The notes under the pieces: generated by a model
Databases searched by the model: none
The model's input: only the letters and a program-made list of their open reading frames with translations
Told to the model about the DNA's origin: nothing
Assembly (NCBI GenBank): GCA_964490725.1
Contig: CAZBDU010000020.1
Coordinates: 1-64,000 of the forward strand
Direction: 5' to 3'
Length of the DNA: 64,000 bases
From: CAZBDU01 sp964490725
GTDB lineage: Bacteria > Spirochaetota > Spirochaetia > SZUA-6 > DRHE01
Part shown: positions 24,872 to 33,930 of the stretch, in pieces
How the letters are laid out: each line of letters begins with the position of its first letter
Position numbering within the stretch: the first letter of the stretch is position 1
Made by a program: the position numbers and the translations under genes

Positions 24872-27800
24872 ATGAGCGAGTTCGTCCATCTCCACAACCA
24901 CTCGGATTACTCTCTGCTGGACGGTGCGGCCACGGTGGAGAGCCTGGTGGCGCGGGCGCACCGGCTGGGGATGCCGGCCCTGGCGCTCACGGACCACGGG
25001 AACATGTTCGGTACGCCGAAGTTCTACAAGACCTGCCGCAGGCAGGGCATCAAGCCCATCATCGGAGCCGAGTTCTACGTGGCGCCGGATTCCCGGTTGA
25101 CGAAAACCGGGGGGGAGAAGACGCTGCGCTACCATCACCTGGTGCTGCTGGCCCGCGACGAGGAGGGGTACCGGAACCTGTTGAAGCTCTCCTCGGCCAG
25201 CTACACCGAGGGCTTCTACTACAGACCGCGCATCGACCAGGAGCTGCTGGTCCGCCATCACCGGGGCCTGCTGGCGCTCTCGGGGTGCCTGGGAGGGGAA
25301 ATCCCCCGCCTGGTCCTGGACGGGCAGGAAGAGAAGGCCACCGAACGGGCGGTTTTCTACCGGGACCTTCTGGGCGAGGGGAACTTCTACCTGGAGGTGC
25401 AGAACCACGGCATTCCCGAGCAGAAGACCGTCGTGAACGCTCTGATGGAGATCTCCCGCCGTACCGCGATCCCCCTGGTGGCCAGCAATGACATCCATTA
25501 CACCGCCCGGGAGGACGCGGAGGCCCAGGACATCCTCATCTGCATCGGCACCGGGAAGAAGCTGGCCGAAGGCAAACGGCTGAAGTTCGAGCACCCGGAG
25601 TTCTACTTCAAGAGTGCCGAGGAGATGGCCAGCGCCCTGTCGGGGCTGCCGCAGGCCGTGGCCAACACCATGGCGGTGGCGGAGCGCTGCAACCTGGAAA
25701 TTCCACTGCCCGGACCGATGCTCCCCCACTACCAGGTCCCCGAAGGTTACACTCTTGACAGCTATCTATCCGAGATCGCCCATCGCGGACTGACGGAGCG
25801 CTACCCCGCCGCAGGGGAGGAGCTCACCGGGCGTCTGGAGTACGAGCTGTCGGTGATCGCCTCCATGGGGTTCACCGGCTATTTCCTCATCGTGTGGGAC
25901 TTCATCCGCTTCGCCAGGGAAAACGGAATCCCCGTGGGACCGGGACGGGGCTCGGGGGCCGGATCGCTGGTGGCATACTCCCTCAAGATCACCGACATCG
26001 ACCCCCTCAAGTACGGGCTGCTGTTCGAGCGCTTCCTCAACCCGGAGCGCGTCTCGATGCCGGACTTCGACATCGACTTCTGCTTCGAGGGCCGATCCGC
26101 GGTGATCGACTATGTGATCCGCAAGTACGGGGCCAACCGCGTGGGGCAGATCATCACCTTCGGAACGCTCAAAGCCCGCGCCGTGATTCGCGACGTAGCC
26201 AGGGTGCTGGACCTGTCTTACGCGGAGGCAGACGTGATCGCCAAGCTGGTGCCGGCCGGGCCCAAAGTCCGCCTGGCGGATGCGCTGAAGACCGAGCCGG
26301 AGCTGGCCGCGGTCAAGGGGCGGGGGGAGAGCTACCGCCGCCTCATGGAGGCGGGCCTGAAGCTGGAAGGCCTGTCGCGCCACGCCTCCACGCACGCGGC
26401 TGGCATCGTCATCGGCCGGGAGGACCTGACCCGCTACGTGCCCCTCTACCGTGACCCCAAGACCGGCAGCATCTCCACCCAGTACTCCATGGACTATCTC
26501 GAGGAGTGCGGGCTGGTGAAGATGGACTTCCTGGGCCTGAAGACCTTGACGGTCATCAAGAACACCCTGGAGCTGCTGCGGCGGCGGCGGGTGGAGCTTG
26601 CGATCCAGCATATTCCTGAGGACGATCCGGTCACCTTTCGCCTGCTCGGAGAGGGCCGCAGCGCCTGCATATTCCAGTTCGAAAGCACCGGGATGCAGGA
26701 GGTGCTGCGGCGGGCCAAACCCGAGTCGATCCCTGACCTGATCGCCCTGAACGCCCTCTACCGGCCGGGTCCGATGGAGTTCATCGACCAGTTCATCGGC
26801 GCCAAGCTGGGCAAGGTGCCCATCGAGTACCCGCTGCCGGAGCTGGAGCCCATCCTGAAGGAAACCTACGGGGTGATCGTCTACCAGGAACAGGTGATGG
26901 AGATCGCCCGCAAGGTGGCGGGGTTCAGCCTGGGAGAGGCGGACATCCTTCGGCGCGCTATGGGCAAGAAGAAGGCGGACGTCATGGCCAGGCTGGAGGC
27001 CAAGTTCGTTGACGGGGCCCAGGGGCAGGGCTACCAGAAGGCGGTGGCCCAGCGCATCTTCAATCTGCTCATTCCCTTCGCCGGCTACGGATTCAACAAG
27101 AGTCACGCCGCCGCCTACTCGGTGCTGGCCTACCAGACCGCCTACCTGAAGGCCAACTACCCGGCGGAGTTCATGGCTGCCAACCTGACCAACGAGATCA
27201 ACTCTACGGACAAGCTCAGCGAGTACATCGACGAGGCCCGCGGCATGGGCATCCGGATCCTGCCGCCGGACATCAACCTCTCCGAGGGCGAGTTCACCGT
27301 GCAGGAGGGCAGCATCATCTACGGCCTGCGGGGGATCAAGAATGTCGGCTCTGCGGCGGTGGACCAGATCCTGGAGGAGCGCCGCTCCGCCGGACCCTTC
27401 GAGGGCTTTGTGGAGTTTCTGGAGCGCGTGGACCTCAAGGTGGTGAATCGCAAGGTGGTGGAGACGCTGATCCTCTGCGGAGTCTTCGACGGCTGCGGCC
27501 TGGGCCGCGCCACACTGTTCCACAACCTGGACCGGGCCCTGGAGCACGCCGCCCAAACCAGGGAGCTGCGGCGCTACGGGCAGGTCAGCCTTTTCGACGG
27601 CCTGGACGGCGCGGAGGTGCCCCGCATGGAGCTGGAAGGCGTCCAGGAGTGGCCCACCCTGGAGCTGCTCACCCATGAGAAGCAGAACCTGGGCTTCTAC
27701 TTCTCCGGCCATCCTCTGGACAAGTACAGGTCCCTCATGCGGGAGCAGGTGACCCTGGATCTGTCGCGCCTCCAGGAGGCCGGCGCCGAGCGGCGCTGCA

Positions 27801-28303
27801 CCCTGATCGGGATTCTCAAGGAGGTCAAGCTCATCAACACCAAGGCGGGCCGGCGGATGGCCTTTGCGCAGCTGGAGGATCAGCGCGGCGCCATCGAGCT
27901 GGTGATCTTTTCCGACGTCTACGAGAACGCCCGAGAGCTGCTGGTGAACGACCGGGTGGTGGCGGCCTGCGGCAAGGTCGACCGCAGCCGCGGCGAGGCA
28001 AAGCTGAAGGTGGAGAAGATCCTGGCCCCGGAGGCCCTCCCCAGCCGGCCGGCACGGGCGGTGCACGTGCGCTTTTCGGAAAAGGAGGTGGACGAGGGGG
28101 AGTTCCTGCGCCTGCGGGACTTCATGATTGAACGGGCGGGCGATTGTGCCGTATATTTCCACTTCAATGGCCGCGGCGTTGGCCGCGGCGGGGGCGCGGA
28201 CGTGGTGATCAAGGCCTCGCCCCAGATCACCCTGTCCGCCGCCGAGGAGGTGTTGGAGGCGGTGCGCTCCTATCCCCAGGTGGAGGAAGTATGGAAAGAG
28301 TGA
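24872..28303 (+). CDS. dnaE: DNA polymerase III alpha subunit
   Basis: The 1143-aa protein is the replicative DNA polymerase catalytic subunit. The N-terminal PHP domain opens with FVHLHNHSDYSLLDGA, a start I associate with spirochaete DnaE. The polymerase core has the catalytic Asp residues in MPDFDIDFCF near residue 400 and the PGRGSGAGSLVAY segment just before. Helix-hairpin-helix and fingers regions follow (GYGFNKSHAAAYSVLAYQ near 735), and an OB-fold domain (about 970-1050) with a C-terminal tau-contact region ends it. Length is usual for DnaE1. The ATG at 24872 has no strong Shine-Dalgarno. Its 3' end overlaps hom by 13 bp. Confidence 0.97.
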   Translation: MSEFVHLHNHSDYSLLDGAATVESLVARAHRLGMPALALTDHGNMFGTPKFYKTCRRQGIKPIIGAEFYVAPDSRLTKTGGEKTLRYHHLVLLARDEEGYRNLLKLSSASYTEGFYYRPRIDQELLVRHHRGLLALSGCLGGEIPRLVLDGQEEKATERAVFYRDLLGEGNFYLEVQNHGIPEQKTVVNALMEISRRTAIPLVASNDIHYTAREDAEAQDILICIGTGKKLAEGKRLKFEHPEFYFKSAEEMASALSGLPQAVANTMAVAERCNLEIPLPGPMLPHYQVPEGYTLDSYLSEIAHRGLTERYPAAGEELTGRLEYELSVIASMGFTGYFLIVWDFIRFARENGIPVGPGRGSGAGSLVAYSLKITDIDPLKYGLLFERFLNPERVSMPDFDIDFCFEGRSAVIDYVIRKYGANRVGQIITFGTLKARAVIRDVARVLDLSYAEADVIAKLVPAGPKVRLADALKTEPELAAVKGRGESYRRLMEAGLKLEGLSRHASTHAAGIVIGREDLTRYVPLYRDPKTGSISTQYSMDYLEECGLVKMDFLGLKTLTVIKNTLELLRRRRVELAIQHIPEDDPVTFRLLGEGRSACIFQFESTGMQEVLRRAKPESIPDLIALNALYRPGPMEFIDQFIGAKLGKVPIEYPLPELEPILKETYGVIVYQEQVMEIARKVAGFSLGEADILRRAMGKKKADVMARLEAKFVDGAQGQGYQKAVAQRIFNLLIPFAGYGFNKSHAAAYSVLAYQTAYLKANYPAEFMAANLTNEINSTDKLSEYIDEARGMGIRILPPDINLSEGEFTVQEGSIIYGLRGIKNVGSAAVDQILEERRSAGPFEGFVEFLERVDLKVVNRKVVETLILCGVFDGCGLGRATLFHNLDRALEHAAQTRELRRYGQVSLFDGLDGAEVPRMELEGVQEWPTLELLTHEKQNLGFYFSGHPLDKYRSLMREQVTLDLSRLQEAGAERRCTLIGILKEVKLINTKAGRRMAFAQLEDQRGAIELVIFSDVYENARELLVNDRVVAACGKVDRSRGEAKLKVEKILAPEALPSRPARAVHVRFSEKEVDEGEFLRLRDFMIERAGDCAVYFHFNGRGVGRGGGADVVIKASPQITLSAAEEVLEAVRSYPQVEEVWKE

Positions 28304-29595
28304 AGGTGGGCCTGGTGGGCTTCGGCACGGTGGGAGGCGGCTTCTACCGGCTGCTGCGGGACAACGGCGAGCTGTTCGCAAGGAGGCTGGGGGTCCCGGT
28401 GGAGATCTCCCTGGTGGCGGAGAAGCTTCCCGAAAAGGTCCGAGAGACGGCGCCCTCCCAGGAGGTAACCGGAGACTACACCCGCATCGTGGCCGACCCG
28501 GAGATCCAGGTCGTGGTGGAGCTGGTGGGGGGGACCGGGGTGGCCTACGAGGTTATCCGCTCGGCCCTGGAGGCCGGAAAGCACGTCATCACCGCCAACA
28601 AAGCCCTCCTGGCGTTGCGGGGGGCGGAGCTGTTCAGTATCGCCGCCCGGCGAGGGGTGGCGCTGATGTTCGAAGCCTCCGTAGGCGGAGGAATCCCCAT
28701 CATCAAGGTGGTCCGGGAGAGCCTGGTGGGCAACAGGATCCGCCGCCTCCTGGGGGTGGTGAACGGCACCTCCAACTACATACTCACCCGGATGACCGAG
28801 GAGGGCATGAGCTTCGGCGAGGCCCTGGGGGAAGCCCGGCAGCGAGGCTTCGCCGAGGCGGACCCCACCCTCGACGTGGGCGGCGGGGACTCGGCGCACA
28901 AGATCAGCCTGCTGGCGGGGCTGGCCTTCGGAGGGTGGGTGGACTACCGGGAGATCCTCTGCGAGGGGATCACGGGGATCACCCCGGGGGAGATCGAGTT
29001 CGCCGCCTCCGCGGGCTTCCTGTTCAAGCTGGTGGCCAGCGCGACGCTGTTGGAGGGCAGGGTGGCGGCCGGGGTCTTTCCGGCGCTGCTTCCCCGCGAG
29101 CATCCTCTGGCGGCCGTGCGCAACGAGATCAACGCCGTGTACGTGGAGGCGGATTTCCTGGGCCCCTCGGTGTACGAAGGCCGCGGCGCCGGCGCCGAGG
29201 CCACCGCCTCCTCGGTGGCCTCGGATCTGGGTGACCTGGTGCGGATGATGCGCCTCTGCGGGACGGCGGCGGTGCGGCAGGCCGGCGGGGAGGATGCCGG
29301 GACTCCGGCTCCCCTGCCGCTGTATCCTCTGCCGGAGATGGAGCACCGCTACTTCTTCCATTTCATCACGGAGAACCGTCCGGGAATCTGGGCGGCGGTC
29401 ACCGGCAAGCTGGCCGAAAACGGCATCAACATCGAATCCGTGCACCAGCGCTGGGAGGACAGGTCCAAGCCTTCAGACCTGTACGTGATGGTCGATCCGG
29501 CTCCGGAGCGGCAGGCGCGCAAGGCCCTCGAGGAGATCTGCGCCTCCTCCGGGATCTCGGAAGGCTCGCGTTTCTACCGCATTCTAATCAACTGA
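28291..29595 (+). CDS. hom: Homoserine dehydrogenase with ACT domain
   Basis: The 434-aa enzyme reduces aspartate semialdehyde to homoserine in the threonine/methionine pathway. The N-terminal NAD(P)-binding fold has VGLVGFGTVGGGFYRLL. The catalytic domain has the family signature around SVGGGIPIIKVVRESLVG and VVNGTSNYILTRM. The C-terminal ACT domain (about 348-434, from YFFHFITENRPGIWAAV) is the usual site for threonine feedback inhibition. The ATG at 28291 has GGAGG about four bases upstream, inside the dnaE end, with a 13-nt overlap. A longer upstream frame is dnaE read in another frame. Confidence 0.96.
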   Translation: MERVKVGLVGFGTVGGGFYRLLRDNGELFARRLGVPVEISLVAEKLPEKVRETAPSQEVTGDYTRIVADPEIQVVVELVGGTGVAYEVIRSALEAGKHVITANKALLALRGAELFSIAARRGVALMFEASVGGGIPIIKVVRESLVGNRIRRLLGVVNGTSNYILTRMTEEGMSFGEALGEARQRGFAEADPTLDVGGGDSAHKISLLAGLAFGGWVDYREILCEGITGITPGEIEFAASAGFLFKLVASATLLEGRVAAGVFPALLPREHPLAAVRNEINAVYVEADFLGPSVYEGRGAGAEATASSVASDLGDLVRMMRLCGTAAVRQAGGEDAGTPAPLPLYPLPEMEHRYFFHFITENRPGIWAAVTGKLAENGINIESVHQRWEDRSKPSDLYVMVDPAPERQARKALEEICASSGISEGSRFYRILIN

Positions 29596-29614
29596 CGTTG
29601 GTGGAGGTTCGAGG

Positions 29615-30196
29615 GTGTTGTTACGAGTGGTCGAGGGCGTCCTGATAGCCTACCTCATCCTGATTTCCCTGCGCATTCTGCTGTCCTGGTTTCGAGCCAG
29701 CGTGTACGGAAGGCCCTGGGAGCTGCTGGTGCAGGCCACCGAGCCCTACCTGGCCGTCTTCCGCAGGCTTGCCTTTCTCAGGCGCGGGATGTTCGATTTC
29801 AGCCCGCTGGCCGCCATCCTGGTGCTGGTGATCGCCCTGGATCTGGTGGGAGCCATCCGGGCAGCAGGGCGGATCACCCTGGGAATGTTCCTGGGGGTGG
29901 TGGTCAGAGCGCTCTGGTCCGGGCTCGCTTTCCTGATGTTCTTCTTCCTGATCCTGACGATCGTCCGGGCGGTGATGCTGACCTTTCAGCGCTACGGCGA
30001 ATCGCCGCTCTCCCAGGCGGTGGGGCACATGGCGGAGCCGGCGGTGGCGCTGGTGCGGCGGGTGCTGCCGCTGCGGCGTCCCCTTCCGGAGGTCCAGTAC
30101 GTGTACCTCACCGTGCTGATTCTCTTCCTCGTGCGGCTTCTGGGAGGGCTGCTGTTCGGCGCCATCATCCGCTTCTTCTACACTTTGCCGTTCTAG
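29615..30196 (+). CDS. YggT-family membrane protein
   Basis: The 193-aa integral membrane protein has two YggT-like repeats (LRILLSWFRASVYGRPWELL in the first half and the PEVQYVYLTVLILFLVRLLG region in the second). About four to five hydrophobic segments are visible. YggT-family proteins occur near cell-division and peptidoglycan genes and have been tied to osmotic shock resistance and, in some bacteria, septum or outer-envelope biogenesis; the molecular role is unsettled. The GTG at 29615 has GGAGG seven bases upstream. It sits between hom and recG with gaps of only 19 and 4 bp. Confidence 0.88.
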   Translation: MLLRVVEGVLIAYLILISLRILLSWFRASVYGRPWELLVQATEPYLAVFRRLAFLRRGMFDFSPLAAILVLVIALDLVGAIRAAGRITLGMFLGVVVRALWSGLAFLMFFFLILTIVRAVMLTFQRYGESPLSQAVGHMAEPAVALVRRVLPLRRPLPEVQYVYLTVLILFLVRLLGGLLFGAIIRFFYTLPF

Positions 30197-30200
30197 ACCC

Positions 30201-32276
30201 GTGTTCCTGGCCGAATGGACCAGGCCGGTGACCGCGCTGCGCGGGGTAGGCCCGGTGGCGGCCGCGCGGCTGGCCCGCCTGGGGGTGCGGACCCTCGCCG
30301 AGCTCCTGTCGCTGGTTCCCCGGGACTACCAGGACAGACGATCGTTTCTCCCCCTGTCCTCGGTGAGGGAGGAGGGGACGCTCTACGCTCTGGTGCGCGT
30401 CCTGGCCCAGCGCTGGGTGGGCGGCGGGGCGCGGCGCTTCCTGAAGGTGCCGGTGGCCGACGAGTCCGGCCCGGCGGCGCTGCTCTGCTTCGGCAGGAGC
30501 TACCTGCAGGGCCTGCTGCAGCCGGGCAGGCGCTTCGCGGTGTACGGCCGTTTCACCCGCCAGAAGGGCGAGCTGGTCTCGAGCTCCTTCGAGTTGGAGC
30601 GCTGGGAGGAGGGGAAGAGCTCTTCTGCCGGCCTGACCCCGGTGTACCCGCTCACCGAGGGGCTGACCCAGAAGCTGATGCGGCGTCTGGTCCGGCAGGC
30701 GCTCTCGCAGGTAGGAGAGCCGGCGGAGGAGCTGCCGGAGTGGCTGCGCCGCCGGAGGACGCTCGTGGAGAAGGGGGTGGCCCTGCGGGGCGTGCACTTC
30801 CCGCGTGAGCCGGAGGAGCTGGGCCGCGCCCGCCGGCGCCTCGCCTACGAGGAGCTGTTCCTCTCCCAGGCCGCCGTGGAGCTGCTGCGGCGCCGGAGGG
30901 CAGCAGCGCGCCGGCCCCGGCGTCAGCCCCTGCGGGAGCTGCTTCCCCCGGCGCTGCGCCGCCTGCCCTTCGCCTTGACCGGGGACCAGAGCCGGGCCCT
31001 AGAGGAGATCCGCTCCGACCTGCGCTCCGAGCATCCGGCGGCGCGGCTGCTGCAGGGCGAGGTGGGCAGCGGCAAGACGCTGGTGGCCCTGCTTGCGGCC
31101 CTGGAGGTGATCGGCTGCGGCGAGCAGGCGGGGCTTCTGGCTCCCACGGAGCTTCTGGCCCGCCAGCACGCGGACAGCGCCGCCCGGCTGCTGGAGCCCC
31201 TGGGGCTGCGGGTGGCCCTTCTGTCGGGAGGCGTGCAGGGGGAGGCCAGAAGGAGCCTGCTTTCGGCCCTGCGGGAAGGGGAGGTGGACCTGGCGGTGGG
31301 TACCCACTCCCTGTTCTCCCCGGGGGTGGAGTACCGGCGCCTGGGCCTGGTGATCGTCGATGAGCAGCATCGCTTTGGAGTCCGCCAGCGGGAGGCGCTG
31401 CTGGCCAAGGGGCGGCAGCCGGACCTCCTGCTGCTGACCGCTACCCCGATTCCGCGCACTTTGGCGCTGACGGCCTTCGGGGACATGGATCTATCGGAGA
31501 TCCGCACGCTGCCGGCCGGCCGCACCGCCGTGATCACCCACCTGGCGCGGGAGGGCAACGAGGCCAAGGTGTACGACCGGGTGCGCCGCGAACTGGCGGC
31601 GGGCGGGCAGGCCTACTTCGTCTACCCGCTGATCGAGGAGACGGGAAGCCTGGAGCTCAAGGCAGCCGAACGGATGTTCCGCCGGCTCCAGAAGGAGATC
31701 TTTCCCGAGCACCCCGTGGGGCTGATTCACTCGCGGCTGCCGGAGGAGCGCAGGCAGGAGGTCATGGCGGCGTTCGCCGCCGGAAAGGTTTCGGTCCTGG
31801 TGGCCACCAGCGTTCTGGAGGTGGGCGTGGACGTTCCCGGCGCCACCTGTATGGTGGTGGAGCACGCCGAGCGCTTCGGCCTGGCGGCGCTGCACCAGCT
31901 GCGGGGGAGAGTGGGCAGGGGGGTCCGCCAGGGGTACGCTTTTCTGGTCTACAGCCGGGAGCTGACCGCCGCCGGGGTGGAGCGCCTGCGGGCCATCATG
32001 ACGATCCGGGACGGGTTCCGCATCGCCGAGGAGGACCTGAAGATCCGCGGACCCGGGGAGATCCTCGGCGTGCGTCAGTCGGGCTACGGCGGGTCGGCAG
32101 AGTGCCCGCCTTCCGGGGAGGGCGGCGGGTATTGTCCGTGGGACGCGGAGCTTCTGGCGTTGGCCCGTTCGGACGCCCGGGAGCTGCTCCAGCTGGACCC
32201 GGCGCTGGCCGATCCGCAGCACCGGGGCATCCGCATGCTGGTGCCGGCGCCCGCCGGGCGGCCGGGGCTGGTCTGA
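30201..32276 (+). CDS. recG: ATP-dependent DNA helicase RecG
   Basis: The 691-aa branch-migrating helicase remodels stalled replication forks and recombination intermediates. The N-terminal wedge/OB domain opens with VTALRGVGPVAAARLARLGV. The helicase core shows Walker A in QGEVGSGKTLVAL (about residue 290), the DEQH box in VIVDEQHRFGVRQRE, TATPIPRT and motif VI QLRGRVGRGVRQG near residue 570. Length is close to E. coli RecG. It starts with GTG at 30201, four bases after yggT. The short spacing to rsmD (12 bp) suggests one transcript with rsmD. Confidence 0.97.
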   Translation: MFLAEWTRPVTALRGVGPVAAARLARLGVRTLAELLSLVPRDYQDRRSFLPLSSVREEGTLYALVRVLAQRWVGGGARRFLKVPVADESGPAALLCFGRSYLQGLLQPGRRFAVYGRFTRQKGELVSSSFELERWEEGKSSSAGLTPVYPLTEGLTQKLMRRLVRQALSQVGEPAEELPEWLRRRRTLVEKGVALRGVHFPREPEELGRARRRLAYEELFLSQAAVELLRRRRAAARRPRRQPLRELLPPALRRLPFALTGDQSRALEEIRSDLRSEHPAARLLQGEVGSGKTLVALLAALEVIGCGEQAGLLAPTELLARQHADSAARLLEPLGLRVALLSGGVQGEARRSLLSALREGEVDLAVGTHSLFSPGVEYRRLGLVIVDEQHRFGVRQREALLAKGRQPDLLLLTATPIPRTLALTAFGDMDLSEIRTLPAGRTAVITHLAREGNEAKVYDRVRRELAAGGQAYFVYPLIEETGSLELKAAERMFRRLQKEIFPEHPVGLIHSRLPEERRQEVMAAFAAGKVSVLVATSVLEVGVDVPGATCMVVEHAERFGLAALHQLRGRVGRGVRQGYAFLVYSRELTAAGVERLRAIMTIRDGFRIAEEDLKIRGPGEILGVRQSGYGGSAECPPSGEGGGYCPWDAELLALARSDARELLQLDPALADPQHRGIRMLVPAPAGRPGLV

Positions 32277-32288
32277 AGGAGGCGTGGG

Positions 32289-32825
32289 GTGCGCGTGACG
32301 GGGGGACGATACAAAGGAAGGAAGCTGCTGTGTCCGCGAGGGGAGATCAGGCCGGCGATGGACCGGATGCGGGAGAGCCTGTTCGCCATCCTGGGAGACC
32401 TGGAGGGGCTGTCGTTTCTCGACCTCTTCGCCGGCTCCGGCTCCATCGGCGTGGAAGCCGCCTCCCGCGGAGCCGCGCCGGTGGTGTTCGTGGAGAAGGA
32501 CCCCCGCAAGCGGCCGGCCCTGCTGCGCAACACTGCCTTCGTGGAAGGCCCGGTGGAGCACCACTTCATGCCGGCTGAGCGCTACGTGCGGCGGTGCCGT
32601 GCAGCCTTCGACCTCATCTTCCTCGATCCCCCCTTCGACCAGCGGGGCAAGGTGGAGCTGCTGGCGGCGATCGAGGCGCGGGCGCTCCTGGCCGTCGACG
32701 GCAGGCTGATCATCCACGCCCCGCGGGAGGAGAGCCTGCCGGACAGGGTGGGGTCCCTGGCCAGGGTGGACCGGCGCGCCTACGGGCGTTCGATCCTCAC
32801 TTTCTATGCGGCGGACAGAGGCTGA
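32289..32825 (+). CDS. rsmD: 16S rRNA (guanine-966-N2)-methyltransferase RsmD
   Basis: The 178-aa SAM-dependent methyltransferase modifies G966 of 16S rRNA. The family opening MRVTGGRYKGRKLLCPRGE, an RPAMDRMRESLFAIL helix, SAM motif I in FLDLFAGSGSIGVEAASRG and the catalytic FLDPPF (near residue 117) are all present. The GTG at 32289 has AGGAG seven bases upstream, just after recG. The C-terminus ends soon after the last strand (SILTFYAADRG), normal for the family. It precedes the tRNA-Thr promoter. Confidence 0.94.
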   Translation: MRVTGGRYKGRKLLCPRGEIRPAMDRMRESLFAILGDLEGLSFLDLFAGSGSIGVEAASRGAAPVVFVEKDPRKRPALLRNTAFVEGPVEHHFMPAERYVRRCRAAFDLIFLDPPFDQRGKVELLAAIEARALLAVDGRLIIHAPREESLPDRVGSLARVDRRAYGRSILTFYAADRG

Positions 32826-32836
32826 AGAGGGGGCGG

Positions 32837-32866
32837 TTGACACGCCGTGCCCACTCTTGCTACCCT
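32837..32866 (+). promoter_or_regulatory. Promoter of tRNA-Thr
   Basis: TTGACA (32837-32842) and TACCCT (32861-32866) are separated by 18 bases, 22 bases before the mature tRNA. This strong stable-RNA context supports TACCnT as a working -10 in this organism. Confidence 0.65.
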
Positions 32867-32888
32867 GGCCGGGCACGGACCAGAGAAC

Positions 32889-32961
32889 GCCTCTGTAGCT
32901 CAGTTGGTAGAGCACCTCCATGGTAAGGAGGGGGTCACCGGTTCAAGTCCGGTCGGAGGCT
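32889..32961 (+). tRNA. tRNA-Thr (anticodon GGT)
   Basis: A complete cloverleaf is visible. The acceptor stem GCCTCTG (32889-32895) pairs with CGGAGGC (32954-32960) and the discriminator is U. The anticodon stem CCTCC/GGAGG encloses ATGGTAA, giving anticodon GGT for threonine ACC/ACU. The T arm contains GGTTCAAGTCC. CCA is not encoded. Confidence 0.95.
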
Positions 32962-33088
32962 TTAACAAAGCAACCGGCGCTTCGTTACCGTGAAACCTGC
33001 GCAGAATCAGTCCAGCATGAAATCCTCTCGATACGGCCCGGGCGGGCTGTGAGATGGGCGGAGCGCGTCCAGTGAGCACAGGAGCCAC

Positions 33089-33223
33089 GTGAGTCAGGTC
33101 AGGCAAGAGGTCAGGCTGCCGTCGGCGGTGGATCGCAAGCGTTTCCAGGGCAGGCTGGCAGGCTACCTGCTGCAGATCTATGACCTCATCGCGGCCAACG
33201 GCGGCGTGAAGACGGCCGGCTGA
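33089..33223 (+). CDS. Possible small protein
   Basis: A 44-codon frame begins at GTG 33089 with AGGAG four bases upstream and ends at TGA 33223. The peptide is basic at first (VSQVRQEVRL) and then amphipathic (GRLAGYLLQIYDLIAANGG). I recognise no family. It fills part of the 294-bp interval between tRNA-Thr and the creatininase pseudogene, in which nothing else is visible. It may be a genuine small protein or a gene fragment. Confidence 0.3.
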   Translation: MSQVRQEVRLPSAVDRKRFQGRLAGYLLQIYDLIAANGGVKTAG

Positions 33224-33255
33224 AGGCGCGCAGACTCCCTGCCTGGAGGTCGACC

Positions 33256-33705
33256 ATGGTGACGGCGTTCAACACCTCGGCGGAAGTAGCCGCCTCCGGT
33301 GCGGATACGGCGGTTGTTCCTCTGGGCTCCGTGGAGCCCAAGGGGCCTCATCTTCCCGTGGGGCTGGACATCCTGCTGGCCGATCGCTTCGCCTGCGACC
33401 TGTGCGCGGGAAGCGGGGTCTATCTGCTGCCGGTGTTCCCCTTCTCCTCGGCCCCGGAGCAGCGCGGATTCCGGGGCTGCGTTTCCTGGAGCAGCAGACC
33501 CTGTGGGACGTCCTGTGGGATCTGGCGGAGGTGCTGGCCCGGCAGGGTTTCAGGAATCTGATCCTCCTGGATTTCAGCAACGCCAACTGGATCGTCAAAC
33601 AGACCGCCCGGGAGCTGAAGAGTGGAGGAAACGGTGAATGCGGCCGTGGAGCACGCCGCAAGAGTGTTCCTGGATCTGGGGGCGCAATCCGGCCCGGGCG
33701 GGTAG
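33256..33705 (+). pseudogene. Creatininase-family pseudogene, frameshifted
   Basis: A good start (ATG 33256, GGAGG six bases upstream) opens a creatinine-amidohydrolase-like frame. It contains TAVVPLGSVEPKGPHLPVGL and LLPVFPFSSAPEQRGFRG. Similarity then passes to the next frame near 33,475 (WDVLWDLAEVLARQGFRNLI) and again near 33,625 (TVNAAVEHAARVFLDLGA) until a stop at 33703-33705. At least two frameshifts and an early end remove function. Metal-ligand positions are also changed: the family ExH reads EPK, and NGHGGN reads DFSNAN. This is either decay or descent from a non-catalytic paralogue. Another frame continues open to 33770. Confidence 0.8.
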
Positions 33706-33871
33706 CCGTGGGTGAGGCGGCGGCGGAACCCCGGGGGGGTTGCCGCGAAGGCCGCAAGCCTGTATACTAAGTGCACTTGAGGCCAGGGGACCAGCAAGCC
33801 GGAACCGACCGCGGGCAGGTCGGAGGCTTTCGACTCCACGAGACGGGAAATGCGTTCTGCAGGTCCCGGGA

Positions 33872-33901
33872 TTGACACGCTTAGCGGAATTTTACTATAT
33901 T
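33872..33901 (+). promoter_or_regulatory. Promoter of the rpmG-secE-nusG block
   Basis: TTGACA (33872-33877) and TATATT (33896-33901) are separated by 18 bases, in a locally AT-rich stretch about 30 bases before rpmG. It is a strong candidate for the promoter serving rpmG, tRNA-Trp, secE, nusG and perhaps the ribosomal genes beyond. Confidence 0.75.
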
Positions 33902-33930
33902 CATATTTCAAGCTGTGAAAGGGTGTATGC

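Noticed and set aside
25766..28381. 871-codon frame antisense to dnaE
   Set aside because: Shadow of dnaE; no start signal or domain.
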